Assembly (NCBI RefSeq): GCF_001281025.1
Contig: NZ_CP012646.1
Coordinates: 773,001-837,000, forward strand
DNA length: 64,000 nt
DNA from: Streptococcus mitis
Lineage (GTDB): Bacteria > Bacillota > Bacilli > Lactobacillales > Streptococcaceae
Direction of reading: 5' to 3'
In this document: positions 45,161 through 55,026 of the stretch, piece after piece
Position numbering within the stretch: the first letter of the stretch is position 1
Layout: each line of letters begins with the position of its first letter
The notes under the pieces: model-generated
What the model was told of the DNA's origin: nothing
Database searches by the model: none
The model's input: the letters and a program-made list of their open reading frames with translations, nothing else
Program-made: the position numbers and the translations under genes

Positions 45161-47374
45161 ATGACAAAACAAGTGTTTCAAACGACTTTTGCTGGTCGTG
45201 AGTTAATTGTAGAGACTGGTCAGGTTGCTAAGCAAGCAAATGGCTCTGTTGTCGTTCGTTACGGTGAGTCAACAGTCTTGACTGCTGCCGTTATGTCTAA
45301 GAAAATGGCAACTGGGGATTTCTTCCCACTCCAAGTCAACTACGAAGAAAAAATGTATGCGGCTGGGAAGTTTCCTGGTGGTTTTATGAAACGTGAAGGA
45401 CGTCCTTCAACGGATGCAACTTTGACTGCGCGTTTGATTGACCGTCCAATCCGTCCAATGTTTGCGGAAGGTTTCCGTAATGAAGTACAGGTGATTAACA
45501 CCGTGCTTTCTTATGATGAAAATGCTTCTGCACCAATGGCAGCTATGTTTGGTTCATCCTTGGCACTTTCTATCTCGGATATTCCATTTGATGGACCAAT
45601 CGCTGGGGTACAAGTTGGCTATGTAGATGGTCAAATCATCATCAACCCAAGCCAAGAACAAGCAGAGCAATCGCTGCTTGAATTGACAGTAGCTGGTACC
45701 AAGCACGCCATTAACATGGTAGAATCTGGTGCTAAAGAATTATCAGAAGAAATCATGTTGGAAGCTCTCCTTAAAGGGCATGAAGCAGTCAAAGAATTGA
45801 TTGCCTTCCAAGAAGAAATCGTTGCAGCTGTTGGTAAAGAAAAAGCAGAAGTGGAATTGCTTCATGTGGACGTTGACTTGCAAGCTGAAATTATCGCAGC
45901 CTACAACAGCGACCTACAAAAAGCGGTTCAAGTAGAAGAAAAATTGGCCCGTGAAGCTGCAACTCAAGCAGTGAAAGACCAAGTGACTACTGTTTACGAA
46001 GAAAAATATGCAGATCACGAAGAATTTGACCGTATCATGCGTGATGTGGCTGAAATCTTGGAACAAATGGAACACGCTGAAGTGCGCCGCTTGATTACAG
46101 AAGACAAGGTTCGTCCTGATGGTCGTAAGGTCGATGAAATCCGTCCTTTGGATGCGGTTGTTGATTTCCTTCCTCGTGTGCACGGTTCAGGTCTCTTTAC
46201 TCGTGGGCAAACTCAGGCTCTTTCAGTCTTGACCTTGGCTCCGATGGGAGAAACTCAAATCATTGATGGTTTGGATCCAGAGTACAAGAAACGCTTTATG
46301 CACCACTATAACTTCCCACAATACTCTGTAGGGGAAACTGGTCGTTACGGTGCGCCAGGTCGTCGTGAAATCGGTCACGGTGCTCTTGGTGAGCGTGCTC
46401 TTGCTCAAGTTTTGCCAAGTTTGGAAGAATTCCCATATGCTATCCGATTGGTGGCAGAAGTCTTGGAATCAAATGGTTCTTCTTCTCAAGCTTCTATCTG
46501 TGCGGGAACTCTTGCCCTTATGGCTGGTGGGGTGCCAATCAAGGCGCCAGTAGCAGGGATTGCCATGGGTCTCATCTCAGATGGAAACAACTATACAGTC
46601 TTGACAGATATCCAAGGTTTGGAAGACCACTTTGGAGATATGGACTTTAAGGTTGCAGGTACTCGTGACGGGATTACAGCCCTTCAAATGGATATCAAGA
46701 TCCAAGGAATTACTGCAGAAATCTTGACAGAAGCACTTGCTCAAGCCAAGAAAGCGCGTTTTGAAATCCTTGATGTGATTGAAGCAACCATTCCAGAAGT
46801 TCGTCCAGAATTGGCTCCAACTGCTCCGAAAATTGATACCATCAAGATTGATGTGGACAAGATCAAGATTGTCATCGGTAAAGGTGGAGAAACCATCGAC
46901 AAGATTATCGCTGAAACAGGCGTTAAGATCGATATCGATGAAGAAGGAAATGTATCTATCTACTCTAGTGACCAAGATGCTATTAACCGTGCTAAAGAAA
47001 TTATTGCTGGTTTGGTTCGTGAAGCTAAGGTGGACGAAGTTTACCGTGCTAAAGTTGTTCGTATCGAGAAATTTGGTGCCTTTGTTAACCTCTTTGACAA
47101 GACAGATGCCCTTGTTCATATCTCTGAGATGGCTTGGACGCGTACCAATAATGTCGAAGACTTGGTAGCAATCGGGGATGAAGTTGATGTTAAGGTTATC
47201 AAGATTGATGAAAAAGGACGTGTGGATGCTTCTATGAAAGCTCTTCTTCCTCGACCTCCAAAACCTGAACGTGATGAAAAAGGCGAAAAGTCTGAGAGAC
47301 CTCACCGCCCACGTCATCACAAGGACCACAAACCTAAGAAAGAATTTACAGAAACACCAAAAGATTCAGAATAA
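45161..47374 (+). CDS. pnp: Polynucleotide phosphorylase
   Basis: A 737-residue 3'-5' exoribonuclease of the degradosome. Two RNase PH domains (about 1-230 and 315-540) flank an all-helical linker. A KH domain ([22 protein letters not shown], about 565) and an S1 domain ([17 protein letters not shown], about 630) follow. The C-terminal 40 residues are Lys/His/Arg-rich. I chose ATG 45161, with AAGGGG at 45149-45154. An in-frame ATG at 45047 would add 38 hydrophobic residues unlike the family. cysE follows 15 bases later. Confidence 0.96.
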   Translation: MTKQVFQTTFAGRELIVETGQVAKQANGSVVVRYGESTVLTAAVMSKKMATGDFFPLQVNYEEKMYAAGKFPGGFMKREGRPSTDATLTARLIDRPIRPMFAEGFRNEVQVINTVLSYDENASAPMAAMFGSSLALSISDIPFDGPIAGVQVGYVDGQIIINPSQEQAEQSLLELTVAGTKHAINMVESGAKELSEEIMLEALLKGHEAVKELIAFQEEIVAAVGKEKAEVELLHVDVDLQAEIIAAYNSDLQKAVQVEEKLAREAATQAVKDQVTTVYEEKYADHEEFDRIMRDVAEILEQMEHAEVRRLITEDKVRPDGRKVDEIRPLDAVVDFLPRVHGSGLFTRGQTQALSVLTLAPMGETQIIDGLDPEYKKRFMHHYNFPQYSVGETGRYGAPGRREIGHGALGERALAQVLPSLEEFPYAIRLVAEVLESNGSSSQASICAGTLALMAGGVPIKAPVAGIAMGLISDGNNYTVLTDIQGLEDHFGDMDFKVAGTRDGITALQMDIKIQGITAEILTEALAQAKKARFEILDVIEATIPEVRPELAPTAPKIDTIKIDVDKIKIVIGKGGETIDKIIAETGVKIDIDEEGNVSIYSSDQDAINRAKEIIAGLVREAKVDEVYRAKVVRIEKFGAFVNLFDKTDALVHISEMAWTRTNNVEDLVAIGDEVDVKVIKIDEKGRVDASMKALLPRPPKPERDEKGEKSERPHRPRHHKDHKPKKEFTETPKDSE

Positions 47375-47389
47375 GAAAAGGAGAAATGT

Positions 47390-48007
47390 ATGGGATGGTG
47401 GCGCGAAACCATTGATATCGTAAAAGAGAATGATCCAGCGGCCCGCACCACTTTGGAGGTTTTGCTGACTTATCCAGGTGTCAAGGCCTTGGCGGCCCAC
47501 CGTCTTTCGCATTTTCTCTGGAAGCATGGCTTCAAACTCCTGGCTCGTATGCACAGTCAGTTTTGGCGTTTTTGGACTCAGATTGAGATTCATCCAGGCG
47601 CCCAGATTGATTCAGGTGTCTTTATCGACCACGGTTCGGGTCTGGTGATTGGAGAGACAGCTATCGTTGAGACGGGAGTTCTCCTCTATCATGGGGTGAC
47701 TCTTGGGGGAACAGGGAAAGACTGTGGCAAACGCCATCCTACCGTTCGCAAAGGAGCGCTTATATCTGCTCATGCCCAAGTCATTGGACCCGTTGAAATC
47801 GGTGAAAATGCCAAAGTCGGTGCAGCAGCAGTTGTCGTGGCAGACGTACCTAGTGATGTGACGGTTGTCGGTATTCCTGCTAAGATTGTCCGTGTACATG
47901 GTAAAAAGGATGAGCCGGTCATCCACGAAGTCGAAGAAAAACGAGAGTACTACGTCAATAAACTCGAGCATGCTAAAGATGCCAGTCACAGATCGTCTGG
48001 GTTGTAG
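47390..48007 (+). CDS. cysE: Serine O-acetyltransferase
   Basis: A 205-residue CysE that makes O-acetylserine for cysteine synthesis. The N-terminal helical part (DPAARTTLEVLLTYPGVKALAAHRLSHFLW) precedes a left-handed beta-helix of hexapeptide repeats. The latter has the catalytic DHGSG and GVTLGGTGK motifs. The length fits the shorter Firmicute type. AAAGGAG precedes the ATG. It lies between pnp and a GNAT gene, with cysS two genes on. Confidence 0.94.
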   Translation: MGWWRETIDIVKENDPAARTTLEVLLTYPGVKALAAHRLSHFLWKHGFKLLARMHSQFWRFWTQIEIHPGAQIDSGVFIDHGSGLVIGETAIVETGVLLYHGVTLGGTGKDCGKRHPTVRKGALISAHAQVIGPVEIGENAKVGAAAVVVADVPSDVTVVGIPAKIVRVHGKKDEPVIHEVEEKREYYVNKLEHAKDASHRSSGL

Positions 48008-48018
48008 AGGATACCTAT

Positions 48019-48903
48019 ATGATTCAAGCAAGAAACAAGTTAAGCCAAGAGGAGTTATCTGAGGCGAAAAAACTAATTAACTATTGCCAAAACTATGACG
48101 GTACCTATCGTGATCCCTATCTCTCTAACATGCTTAATTTTGACCTAAACATGCCCGCCTTTTTCCTTTATTATGAAAAAGGCGAACTTGTTGGTTTATT
48201 AACTGTCTATGCAGATGACCAAGATGTGGAAGTGACGATACTGGTTCATCCAAATCATCGCCGTCAGGGAATTGCACGTGCATTGTTTACTAGTTTTGAG
48301 AAAGAAACGGCTTCTTTCCCTATTCGTTCAGTTACTTTTCAGACAGAACGTATTTTTCTAGAACGTCATCCTGATTTTGTCAGCAACTGGGGACTGGTCG
48401 AGGATGAAGAGACAGAAACTTGGTTAGGTAAGGATAGAAGATCTTATCCGTTAGCAAAGGTTTCTAATCTTGAAGTTTTGTTAGCAGATAGTTCGTATCA
48501 GGATCAAATTAGTCAGTTAAAATTTCAGGCATTCTCAGAGGAACATGAATCTAGAGAAGTTGTGGATAGATATGTCGCTGAAGCTCTGAAAGATTCAGAA
48601 AGTCTCCTATATATTTTGTTAAAAAACGGTGAGGTCATTGGAACTTGCACGGTTGATTTATCGAGCGATACGAATTATTTCTACGGTTTAGCAGTATCGG
48701 AACCTGAACGTGGAAAAGGCTATGGAAGCTACTTAGCAAAATCCCTTGTCAACCAACTAATTGAGCAAAATGATAAGGAATTTCAGATTGCAGTAGAAGA
48801 TAGCAATGTAGGTGCCAAACGCTTGTATGAAAAAATTGGCTTTGCCAAACAGACTCAGGTGGTTTATCTGAATGAGAAAGGAGCAAGGGATTCCGAAGTG
48901 TAG
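48019..48903 (+). CDS. Tandem GNAT-family acetyltransferase
   Basis: A 294-residue protein with two GNAT folds. The first has VEVTILVHPNHRRQGIARALF (about residues 73-93), carrying the R/Q-x-x-G-x-G/A acetyl-CoA loop. The second has YGLAVSEPERGKGYGSYLAKSL (about 228-249) and a final AKRLYEKIGF. The substrate is unknown. The position between cysE and cysS is conserved in this group but does not identify the acceptor. The start is 11 bases after the cysE stop, with no strong Shine-Dalgarno sequence. Confidence 0.85.
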   Translation: MIQARNKLSQEELSEAKKLINYCQNYDGTYRDPYLSNMLNFDLNMPAFFLYYEKGELVGLLTVYADDQDVEVTILVHPNHRRQGIARALFTSFEKETASFPIRSVTFQTERIFLERHPDFVSNWGLVEDEETETWLGKDRRSYPLAKVSNLEVLLADSSYQDQISQLKFQAFSEEHESREVVDRYVAEALKDSESLLYILLKNGEVIGTCTVDLSSDTNYFYGLAVSEPERGKGYGSYLAKSLVNQLIEQNDKEFQIAVEDSNVGAKRLYEKIGFAKQTQVVYLNEKGARDSEV

Positions 48904-48984
48904 AGACATTCGGACTGAAATTCAATTGAACTCTTAGTGATGAAACTAATTGTTCTTGGATTTTGGATTTCCTGACTATGATTT

Positions 48985-50328
48985 ATGATTAAAATCTATG
49001 ACACTATGTCTCGTGATTTGCGAGAATTTGTCCCGATTGAGGACGGCAAGGTCAAGATGTATGTTTGTGGGCCAACCGTGTATAACTATATCCACGTGGG
49101 GAATGCCCGTTCAACGGTGGCTTTTGATACGATTCGACGTTATTTTGAGTACCGTGGTTTTGAGGTTACCTATATTTCCAATTTCACAGATGTGGATGAT
49201 AAGATTATCAACCGTGCCAAGGAAGAAGGGATCACGCCTCAGGAGGTTGCGGACAAGTACATCGTTGCCTTTCGTGAGGATGTGACGGCCTTGGGCGTCA
49301 AACCTGCGACTCGCCATCCGCGTGTGGTGGAGTTTATGGCTGACATCATCCGCTTTGTGGAAGACTTGATTGGAAAAGGCTTTGCCTACGAGAGTCAAGG
49401 AGATGTCTATTTCCGTGTGGAAAAATCTCATAACTATGCCCAGTTGGCCAATAAAACCTTGGAAGATTTGGAGCTAGGTGCTTCAGGTCGTACTGATGAA
49501 GAAACAGCTCGCAAGGAAAATCCTGTGGACTTTGCCCTTTGGAAAGCTGCTAAATCAGGTGAGATTTCTTGGGATAGCCCTTGGGGACCTGGTCGTCCGG
49601 GCTGGCATATTGAGTGTTCGGTCATGTCAACAGAGATTTTGGGCGATACCATTGATATCCACGGTGGTGGAGCTGACCTTGAGTTTCCTCACCATACCAA
49701 CGAAATTGCCCAGTCGGAAGCCAAGACAGGTAAGACATTTGCCAACTACTGGATGCATAATGGCTTTGTCAACATTGATAATGTCAAGATGTCCAAGTCC
49801 TTGGGCAACTTTATTACCGTACATGATGCCCTTAAAACCCTCGATGGGCAAGTGCTTCGTTTCTTCTTTGCGACTCAACACTACCGCAAGCCAATCAACT
49901 TTACGGAAAAAGCGGTGCGGGATGCAGAGACTAATCTCAAGTATCTGAAAAACACCTATGAGCAACCATTTACTGGAACTGTAGATGTTCAAGAGTTACA
50001 GGACTTTAAAGATAAGTTTGTAGCGACTATGGATGAAGATTTTAACGCTGCAAATGGAATCACAGTTGTCTTTGAAATGGCCAAATGGATCAATTCCGGC
50101 AACTATGATGCAAGTGTTAAGAAAGCTCTTGCAGATATGTTGGAAGTCTTTGGAATCGTCTTTGTTGAGGAAGTTTTGGATGCAGAGATTGAAGACTTGA
50201 TCCAAAAACGCCAAGAAGCGCGTGCCAATCGTGACTTTACGACAGCGGACCATATCCGTGACCAATTGGCTGCTCAAGGGATTAAGCTCCTTGACACCAA
50301 GGATGGAGTGAGGTGGACACGTGATTGA
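48985..50328 (+). CDS. cysS: Cysteinyl-tRNA synthetase
   Basis: A 447-residue class I synthetase. The first signature is GPTVYNYIHVGNARS (HVGN form of HIGH), and the second is KMSKSLGN near residue 265. The zinc ligands are Cys near 28, Cys in IECSVMS, and the His pair in EFPHHTNEIAQSE. No T-box leader is evident in the 81 bases upstream. Its last eight bases overlap the mrnC start. Confidence 0.96.
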   Translation: MIKIYDTMSRDLREFVPIEDGKVKMYVCGPTVYNYIHVGNARSTVAFDTIRRYFEYRGFEVTYISNFTDVDDKIINRAKEEGITPQEVADKYIVAFREDVTALGVKPATRHPRVVEFMADIIRFVEDLIGKGFAYESQGDVYFRVEKSHNYAQLANKTLEDLELGASGRTDEETARKENPVDFALWKAAKSGEISWDSPWGPGRPGWHIECSVMSTEILGDTIDIHGGGADLEFPHHTNEIAQSEAKTGKTFANYWMHNGFVNIDNVKMSKSLGNFITVHDALKTLDGQVLRFFFATQHYRKPINFTEKAVRDAETNLKYLKNTYEQPFTGTVDVQELQDFKDKFVATMDEDFNAANGITVVFEMAKWINSGNYDASVKKALADMLEVFGIVFVEEVLDAEIEDLIQKRQEARANRDFTTADHIRDQLAAQGIKLLDTKDGVRWTRD

Positions 50329-50707
50329 TGTCAATCTCATTAACGGGATTGCGCTAGCCTTTGAAGGAGATGCGGTGTATTCTATGTATATTCGTCGTCA
50401 CCTCATCCTCAAAGGCATGACCAAACCCAATAAACTCCACCAAGAAGCGACCAAGTATGTGTCGGCTAAAGCTCAGGCTCGCCTGATTTCTCTTATGTTG
50501 GAGGAGCATGTCCTGACGGAAAAAGAAGAAGAAATCTACAAACGTGGTCGCAATACCAATAGCCACACCAAGGCCAAAAATGCTGATGTGGTGACTTACC
50601 GTATGTCCACAGGTTTTGAAGCAGTGATGGGATATCTCCATATGACTGAAAATATGGAGCGCCTCGAAACCTTAATTTCTTGGTGCATCCAAAAAGTGGA
50701 GGGCTAG
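50321..50707 (+). CDS. mrnC: Mini-ribonuclease III
   Basis: A 128-residue RNase III-like enzyme lacking the double-stranded RNA-binding domain. It matures the 23S rRNA ends. The catalytic signature is ALAFEGDAVYSMYIRRHLI, with a second acidic cluster late in the chain. It starts at GTG 50321 inside the cysS stop region, so it is translationally coupled to cysS, as in Bacillus. Confidence 0.92.
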   Translation: MIDVNLINGIALAFEGDAVYSMYIRRHLILKGMTKPNKLHQEATKYVSAKAQARLISLMLEEHVLTEKEEEIYKRGRNTNSHTKAKNADVVTYRMSTGFEAVMGYLHMTENMERLETLISWCIQKVEG

Positions 50708-50710
50708 GAC

Positions 50711-51580
50711 ATGATGGCAAAAGAACTACAAGACTGGTTTCCTGAAGCTCAGATTTCAGACCAACCAGTAAAGAGAGAGGGCTATCTCACTCTCCCTTTA
50801 GCTTCTCAGCAGTGGATTTTGCTGGAGGAAGCTAGTCTTAGCGAACGTGAAAAACAACTGGTAGCTCTCTTAACCAAACAGGAGCAAACTATTTCGCTCA
50901 ATCCTTGGTATCCTTATCTGATTGAGGGGAAGGGACAGGCGCCGAAAACTTTTAAAAAGATTCAGTTGGTTTATTGTCATCTTTCCTATTTTCAGCAGGA
51001 AAATCTAGCTTCTTGGCTGGATATGATGCGGACTCTTTTTCCCAACTGTCAGACGGTGATTCAGGTCGGAGCTCAGGATTATGTTTTCGTGCTTCAGCAA
51101 GACAAATACACATCTGTACGAGCTATTTTAAGTGATACGATTGAAGCGGTTGAGTATGACTTTGGACTTCGTCTCTCTATCATGTTAGGCCAGGTTTGGT
51201 CTCAGACGGGAAATCAGGCCCTATCAGACTTAATCAAATCTGAGCGCGATTTGTTCAAGACTTGGTGGCGTCAGGGTCACCAAGGTGTTCATACTTTTTC
51301 TCAGCTCTATCTTTGGAGTATGGGAGAAAGACTCGTGGACTTGAAGGCAATCAAGGAATGTCTACACCAGATGATTTTGGATCAAGACCAGATTCAGGAA
51401 ATCATTCTCTCTCTTTGGGAAAATAGTGCTGTTTTAACAAAAACAGCCCAGCAACTCTATCTGCACCGCAATTCTCTCCAATACAAGATTGATAAGTGGG
51501 AAGAATTGACAGGGCTTCAATTGAAGGAATTGACTGATCTGACCCTGTGTTATCAGTTGATTTTACCAGATATTCTCTAA
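50711..51580 (+). CDS. PucR/CdaR-like transcriptional regulator
   Basis: A 289-residue protein with a PucR-type C-terminal helix-turn-helix: NSAVLTKTAQQLYLHRNSLQYKIDKWEELTGLQLK (about residues 235-270). The N-terminal 200 residues form an unassigned sensor-like domain. It starts three bases after mrnC and ends in a terminator just before msmK, so it could regulate sugar transport, but no target is shown. ATG 50711 and ATG 50714 are both possible starts. Confidence 0.8.
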   Translation: MMAKELQDWFPEAQISDQPVKREGYLTLPLASQQWILLEEASLSEREKQLVALLTKQEQTISLNPWYPYLIEGKGQAPKTFKKIQLVYCHLSYFQQENLASWLDMMRTLFPNCQTVIQVGAQDYVFVLQQDKYTSVRAILSDTIEAVEYDFGLRLSIMLGQVWSQTGNQALSDLIKSERDLFKTWWRQGHQGVHTFSQLYLWSMGERLVDLKAIKECLHQMILDQDQIQEIILSLWENSAVLTKTAQQLYLHRNSLQYKIDKWEELTGLQLKELTDLTLCYQLILPDIL

Positions 51581-51610
51581 AGTTTTGTGCAAGTTGCACA
51601 GAACTTTTTT
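51579..51610 (+). terminator. Terminator overlapping the stop of the PucR-like gene
   Basis: AAAGTTTTGTGC (51579-51590) pairs with GCACAGAACTTT (51596-51607) around AAGTT, followed by a T run. The left arm begins inside the TAA stop. Confidence 0.82.
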
Positions 51611-51638
51611 GTTTTTTTGGTCATCTTGCCATAGAAAT

Positions 51639-51660
51639 GTAAAGCGTTTTCATCTATAAT
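51639..51660 (+). promoter_or_regulatory. msmK promoter with cre-like site
   Basis: GTAAAGCGTTTTCA (51639-51652) fits the core of the CcpA catabolite-responsive element except for GT in place of TG at the 5' end. It lies immediately before TATAAT (51655-51660), so CcpA binding would occlude the promoter. Confidence 0.6.
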
Positions 51661-51692
51661 AAAACTATCAAAAGACAAAAGGAGTTCACCTC

Positions 51693-52823
51693 ATGGTAGA
51701 ATTGAATCTTAAAAACATTTACAAAAAATATCCAAACAGCGAACACTACTCAGTTGAAGACTTCAACTTGGACATTAAAGACAAAGAGTTTATTGTTTTC
51801 GTAGGTCCTTCAGGATGTGGTAAATCAACTACTCTTCGTATGATCGCAGGTCTTGAAGATATTACAGAAGGAACTGCATCTATCGATGGCGTGGTTGTCA
51901 ACGACGTAGCTCCAAAAGACCGTGACATCGCCATGGTATTCCAAAACTACGCTCTTTATCCACACATGACTGTTTATGACAACATGGCTTTCGGTTTGAA
52001 ATTGCGTAAATACAGCAAAGAAGACATCGACAAACGTGTGCAAGAAGCAGCTGAAATCCTTGGATTGAAAGAATTCTTGGAACGTAAACCTGCTGACCTT
52101 TCAGGTGGTCAACGTCAACGTGTTGCCATGGGGCGTGCGATTGTCCGTGATGCAAAAGTATTCTTGATGGACGAACCTTTGTCAAACTTGGATGCAAAAC
52201 TTCGTGTATCAATGCGTGCTGAAATCGCTAAAATCCACCGTCGTATCGGAGCTACAACTATCTACGTAACTCACGACCAAACAGAAGCGATGACACTTGC
52301 AGACCGTATCGTTATCATGTCAGCAACTAAGAACCCTGCTGGTACAGGTACTATCGGACGTGTTGAACAAATCGGTACTCCTCAAGAAGTTTACAAAAAC
52401 CCAGTTAACAAATTCGTAGCAGGATTCATCGGAAGCCCAGCAATGAACTTCATCAACGTGAAATTGGTTGGTAGCGAAATTGTTTCAGACGGTTTCCGCT
52501 TGAAAGTGCCAGAAGGAGCATTGAAAGTTCTTCGTGAAAAAGGTTACGAAGGTAAAGAATTGATCTTCGGTATCCGTCCAGAAGACGTGAATGCAGAACC
52601 TGCTTTCCTTGAAACATTCCCAGAATCAGTTGTCAAAGCTACTATCTCTGTATCAGAATTGCTTGGTTCAGAATCTCACCTATACTGCCAAGTTGGTAAA
52701 GACGAATTTGTTGCCAAAGTTGACGCTCGTGACTACTTGCAAACAGGTGCAACAGTGGAACTTGGATTTGACTTGAACAAAGCACACTTCTTCGATGTAG
52801 AAACTGAAAGAACAGTTTACTAA
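51693..52823 (+). CDS. msmK: Sugar ABC transporter ATP-binding protein MsmK
   Basis: A 376-residue CUT1-type ATPase that in streptococci energises several sugar importers from a separate locus. Walker A is GPSGCGKST (about 38-46). The signature is [14 protein letters not shown] (about 135), and Walker [13 protein letters not shown] follows. The C-terminal TOBE region (about 240-376) is the regulatory domain. No permease genes are adjacent, as expected for a shared ATPase. A terminator follows. Confidence 0.94.
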   Translation: MVELNLKNIYKKYPNSEHYSVEDFNLDIKDKEFIVFVGPSGCGKSTTLRMIAGLEDITEGTASIDGVVVNDVAPKDRDIAMVFQNYALYPHMTVYDNMAFGLKLRKYSKEDIDKRVQEAAEILGLKEFLERKPADLSGGQRQRVAMGRAIVRDAKVFLMDEPLSNLDAKLRVSMRAEIAKIHRRIGATTIYVTHDQTEAMTLADRIVIMSATKNPAGTGTIGRVEQIGTPQEVYKNPVNKFVAGFIGSPAMNFINVKLVGSEIVSDGFRLKVPEGALKVLREKGYEGKELIFGIRPEDVNAEPAFLETFPESVVKATISVSELLGSESHLYCQVGKDEFVAKVDARDYLQTGATVELGFDLNKAHFFDVETERTVY

Positions 52824-52837
52824 GCAAATGGAATGTC

Positions 52838-52868
52838 AAAACACTGCTAGAAATCTGGCAGTGTTTTT
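52838..52868 (+). terminator. Terminator after msmK
   Basis: AAAACACTGC (52838-52847) pairs with GCAGTGTTTT (52858-52867) around ten bases, followed by TT. Confidence 0.85.
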
Positions 52869-52881
52869 TGAGATTGCGTAG

Positions 52882-52907
52882 AAAAAACTCCTGGGAAATT
52901 CCAGGAG
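52882..52907 (-). terminator. Terminator of the NOX-like gene
   Basis: On the minus strand CTCCTGG and CCAGGAG (52907-52888) form a 7-bp stem around AATTTC, followed by T6 at 52887-52882. Confidence 0.8.
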
Positions 52908-52918
52908 AGTATGAGTGG

Positions 52919-54109
52919 TTATTTGAACTTGAATCCTTCGTAAATAAGCTCTGCTTTTGGATTTTGTTTCTTAATCTGTTTGGCAAGTGACTTCATCATA
53001 GAAAGAGGACCACACATATAGACGCTTGCATGTTCGGGCACTTCTTCTTGCTCAAAATTAAGATAGCCGTCTTTCCTACTATCTACTAGATGGAGTTCAA
53101 AATTATGATTTTTCTGAGCATAGTCATGGAGCAAATCTAGATAAACTGCATTTTCCTCTCCACGGAAGCTATAGTAGAAGTGAACCTGTTTATCTAAAAT
53201 AGGATGTTCACGGATGTAAGAGATGAAGGGGGTAATCCCAATGCCTCCAGCAATCCAAACCTGATTTTTTCGTCCTTCTTCTATGATCATGTGTCCGTAA
53301 GCTCTGTCTACGCTTACTTTGCTACCGACTTGAAGATTGTCATAGATATTCTTGGTATGGTCACCTGAATTTTTAACAGTAAAGTAGAGAGTTTGACCAT
53401 GACCTCCTGAGATAGAAAAGGGATGCGGAGCACTTTCAAAGCCTTCTTGGAAAATCTTTAGGAAGGCAAATTGTCCTGATTGATAGTTGAAAGATCTGCT
53501 AAGCTGGATTTGAATTTCTATAGTATCGTGATTTAAGCGTTTGAGATTGGTAATTTTCCCTAGATAGGGGAAGCCAATCTTTTGATATAGAAAAATGATA
53601 TAAAAACCAGCTAGTAAGCCTAAAAGGGCATAGCTACCAACAAGAAAACTTAGAAGATTAAATGTGAGAAGACGATTGCCCATCATCATGTAGACGTGAA
53701 AGAGTCCAAAAATATAAGCTAGATAAACCAGGCGGTGAATCCATCGCCAAGCTTCGTATTGGATGTATTTGCCTAAATAGGCGACAAGGATGATACTGGC
53801 AAAGATATAGATGGCAAGGTTGCCAAACTGAGCAGCTAATCGAGAGCCCCACAAACCGCCCATACTAAAGTTATGAAAGATGAGTAGGATGATAGAGAGA
53901 AAGGCTGTGAATTTGTGGACAGTATAGACCTTCTCCAAACCGTGAAACCAGCTTTCTAGTAGTGGGAGACGAGTGGCTAAGACAAAAGTTAGAGATAAGC
54001 TTGTTAAAGCTAGTCCTGGAATCATGAATTGGGGAGAAGTGTTCATCCAAGTCAAAATAGTCAAGACAAAACTAGCTATGATAAAGAGTATTCCTTTGAG
54101 TGATTTCAT
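52919..54109 (-). CDS. SpNOX-like NAD(P)H oxidase / ferric reductase-fold flavocytochrome
   Basis: A 396-residue membrane flavohemoprotein. Six transmembrane helices carry two pairs of haem-ligand histidines: VHKFTAFLSIILLIFHNF, and IHRLVYLAYIFGLFHVYM. A cytosolic dehydrogenase follows, with the FAD motif HPFSISGG, the NAD(P)H-binding GGIGITPFISY and a late CGPLSMM. The composition matches the bacterial NOX homologue characterised from S. pneumoniae, which makes superoxide. I chose ATG at 54109 (MKSLKGILF). In-frame ATGs at 54121 and 54169 would add unlike residues. The physiological acceptor is not settled. Confidence 0.85.
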   Translation of the reverse strand: MKSLKGILFIIASFVLTILTWMNTSPQFMIPGLALTSLSLTFVLATRLPLLESWFHGLEKVYTVHKFTAFLSIILLIFHNFSMGGLWGSRLAAQFGNLAIYIFASIILVAYLGKYIQYEAWRWIHRLVYLAYIFGLFHVYMMMGNRLLTFNLLSFLVGSYALLGLLAGFYIIFLYQKIGFPYLGKITNLKRLNHDTIEIQIQLSRSFNYQSGQFAFLKIFQEGFESAPHPFSISGGHGQTLYFTVKNSGDHTKNIYDNLQVGSKVSVDRAYGHMIIEEGRKNQVWIAGGIGITPFISYIREHPILDKQVHFYYSFRGEENAVYLDLLHDYAQKNHNFELHLVDSRKDGYLNFEQEEVPEHASVYMCGPLSMMKSLAKQIKKQNPKAELIYEGFKFK

Positions 54110-54222
54110 AGAAAATTCCATTTCATTAAGATTTGATTTGTTGTAAACGAATTTGTTACATTTTATCATAGAAAAAGTATGGTGTCAAATTGAGGTCTAT
54201 AAATATCTACTCTCATCAAAAA

Positions 54223-54245
54223 ACTCTCCAATTGAACTGGAGAGT
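54223..54245 (-). terminator. Terminator of the amino acid ABC operon
   Basis: ACTCTCCA and TGGAGAGT (arms at 54245-54238 and 54230-54223 on the minus strand) around a seven-base loop, then a T run. It lies beyond the BOX element that follows the last permease gene. Confidence 0.75.
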
Positions 54246-54253
54246 GGCTGTTT

Positions 54254-54358
54254 ATACTCAATGAAAATCAAAGAGCAAACTAGGAAGCTAGCCGCAGGCT
54301 GTACTGGAGTACGGCAAGGTGAAGCTGACGTGGTTTGAATTTGATTTTCGAAGAGTAT
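54254..54358 (-). repeat. Second BOX element (boxA-boxC, no boxB)
   Basis: A 105-base BOX copy in the opposite orientation to the one at 6790-6894. It has the same end sequences (TACTCAATGAAAATCAAA and GATTTTCGAAGAGTA), the boxC core CTAGCCGCAG and the boxA core ACGGCAAGGTGAAGCTGACG. It overlaps the stop codon of the permease gene by one base and lies before its terminator. Confidence 0.88.
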
Positions 54359-55017
54359 TATTCTGCAGCTTGTTGCCAGCGTTTTGCTAGCATATGAGAC
54401 AGGCTAGAAATGGCTAGGTTAAAGCTGAAGTAGATGAGGGCAATCAGGATGTAAAGACTGAAGACCTGCTCTGGTTCGAAATAACGGCCCATGAGAATTT
54501 GGCTTGCTCCAAAGAGTTCTTGTAGGGCGATAACAGAGTAGAGAAGACTGGTATCCTTAATTACGGTTACAAACTGAGAAATGATGGCTGGCAACATTTT
54601 GCGAATGGCTTGCGGGAGAATGATGTGGTAGAGGATTTGGGCTGAGGTAAATCCTTGCGACATTCCTGCTTCGTACTGTCCCTTGTCCACGGCATTGAGA
54701 CCGCCTCGGATAATCTCAGCCAAGGCTGCTGAGGTAAAGAGGGTAAATGCAGTGATTCCTGCTGGTGTGGATTTCATCTTGAAAACCAAAAAGATGGTGA
54801 AAATCCAGAGGAGGTTGGGAACGTTACGCACAAACTCGATGTAAATGCTGGAAATGACGCGCAAGATAGGATTTTTCCCATTTCTCATGACTGCTAGAAC
54901 TGTACCGATAAGTGTAGCGAGGACGATGGCAATCAGAGAAATGTAGAGGGTCAAGCCAAATCCTTTAAAGATAAATACTAGGTTATCTGGGGTCAAAACT
55001 TCTAAAATGGATTCCAT
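54358..55017 (-). CDS. Polar amino acid ABC permease (second)
   Basis: A 219-residue HisM/GlnP-type permease with about five membrane helices. The coupling helix that contacts the ATPase is in KGQYEAGMSQGFTSAQILYHIILPQAIRKMLPAI. It lies nine bases downstream of a second permease, as expected for a heterodimeric amino acid importer. The stop codon overlaps a BOX element. Substrate is not shown by sequence; the binding protein suggests polar or aromatic amino acids. Confidence 0.9.
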   Translation of the reverse strand: MESILEVLTPDNLVFIFKGFGLTLYISLIAIVLATLIGTVLAVMRNGKNPILRVISSIYIEFVRNVPNLLWIFTIFLVFKMKSTPAGITAFTLFTSAALAEIIRGGLNAVDKGQYEAGMSQGFTSAQILYHIILPQAIRKMLPAIISQFVTVIKDTSLLYSVIALQELFGASQILMGRYFEPEQVFSLYILIALIYFSFNLAISSLSHMLAKRWQQAAE

Positions 55018-55026
55018 AGTAACCTC

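Noticed and set aside
46577..47329. A 250-codon open frame antisense to pnp
   Set aside because: It mirrors the conserved KH/S1 end of PNPase. The translation is Phe/Asn-rich as expected of a reverse complement, with no start signals.
48904..48984. T-box leader before cysS
   Set aside because: The interval is only 81 bases and has no T-box sequence or antiterminator-like hairpins.
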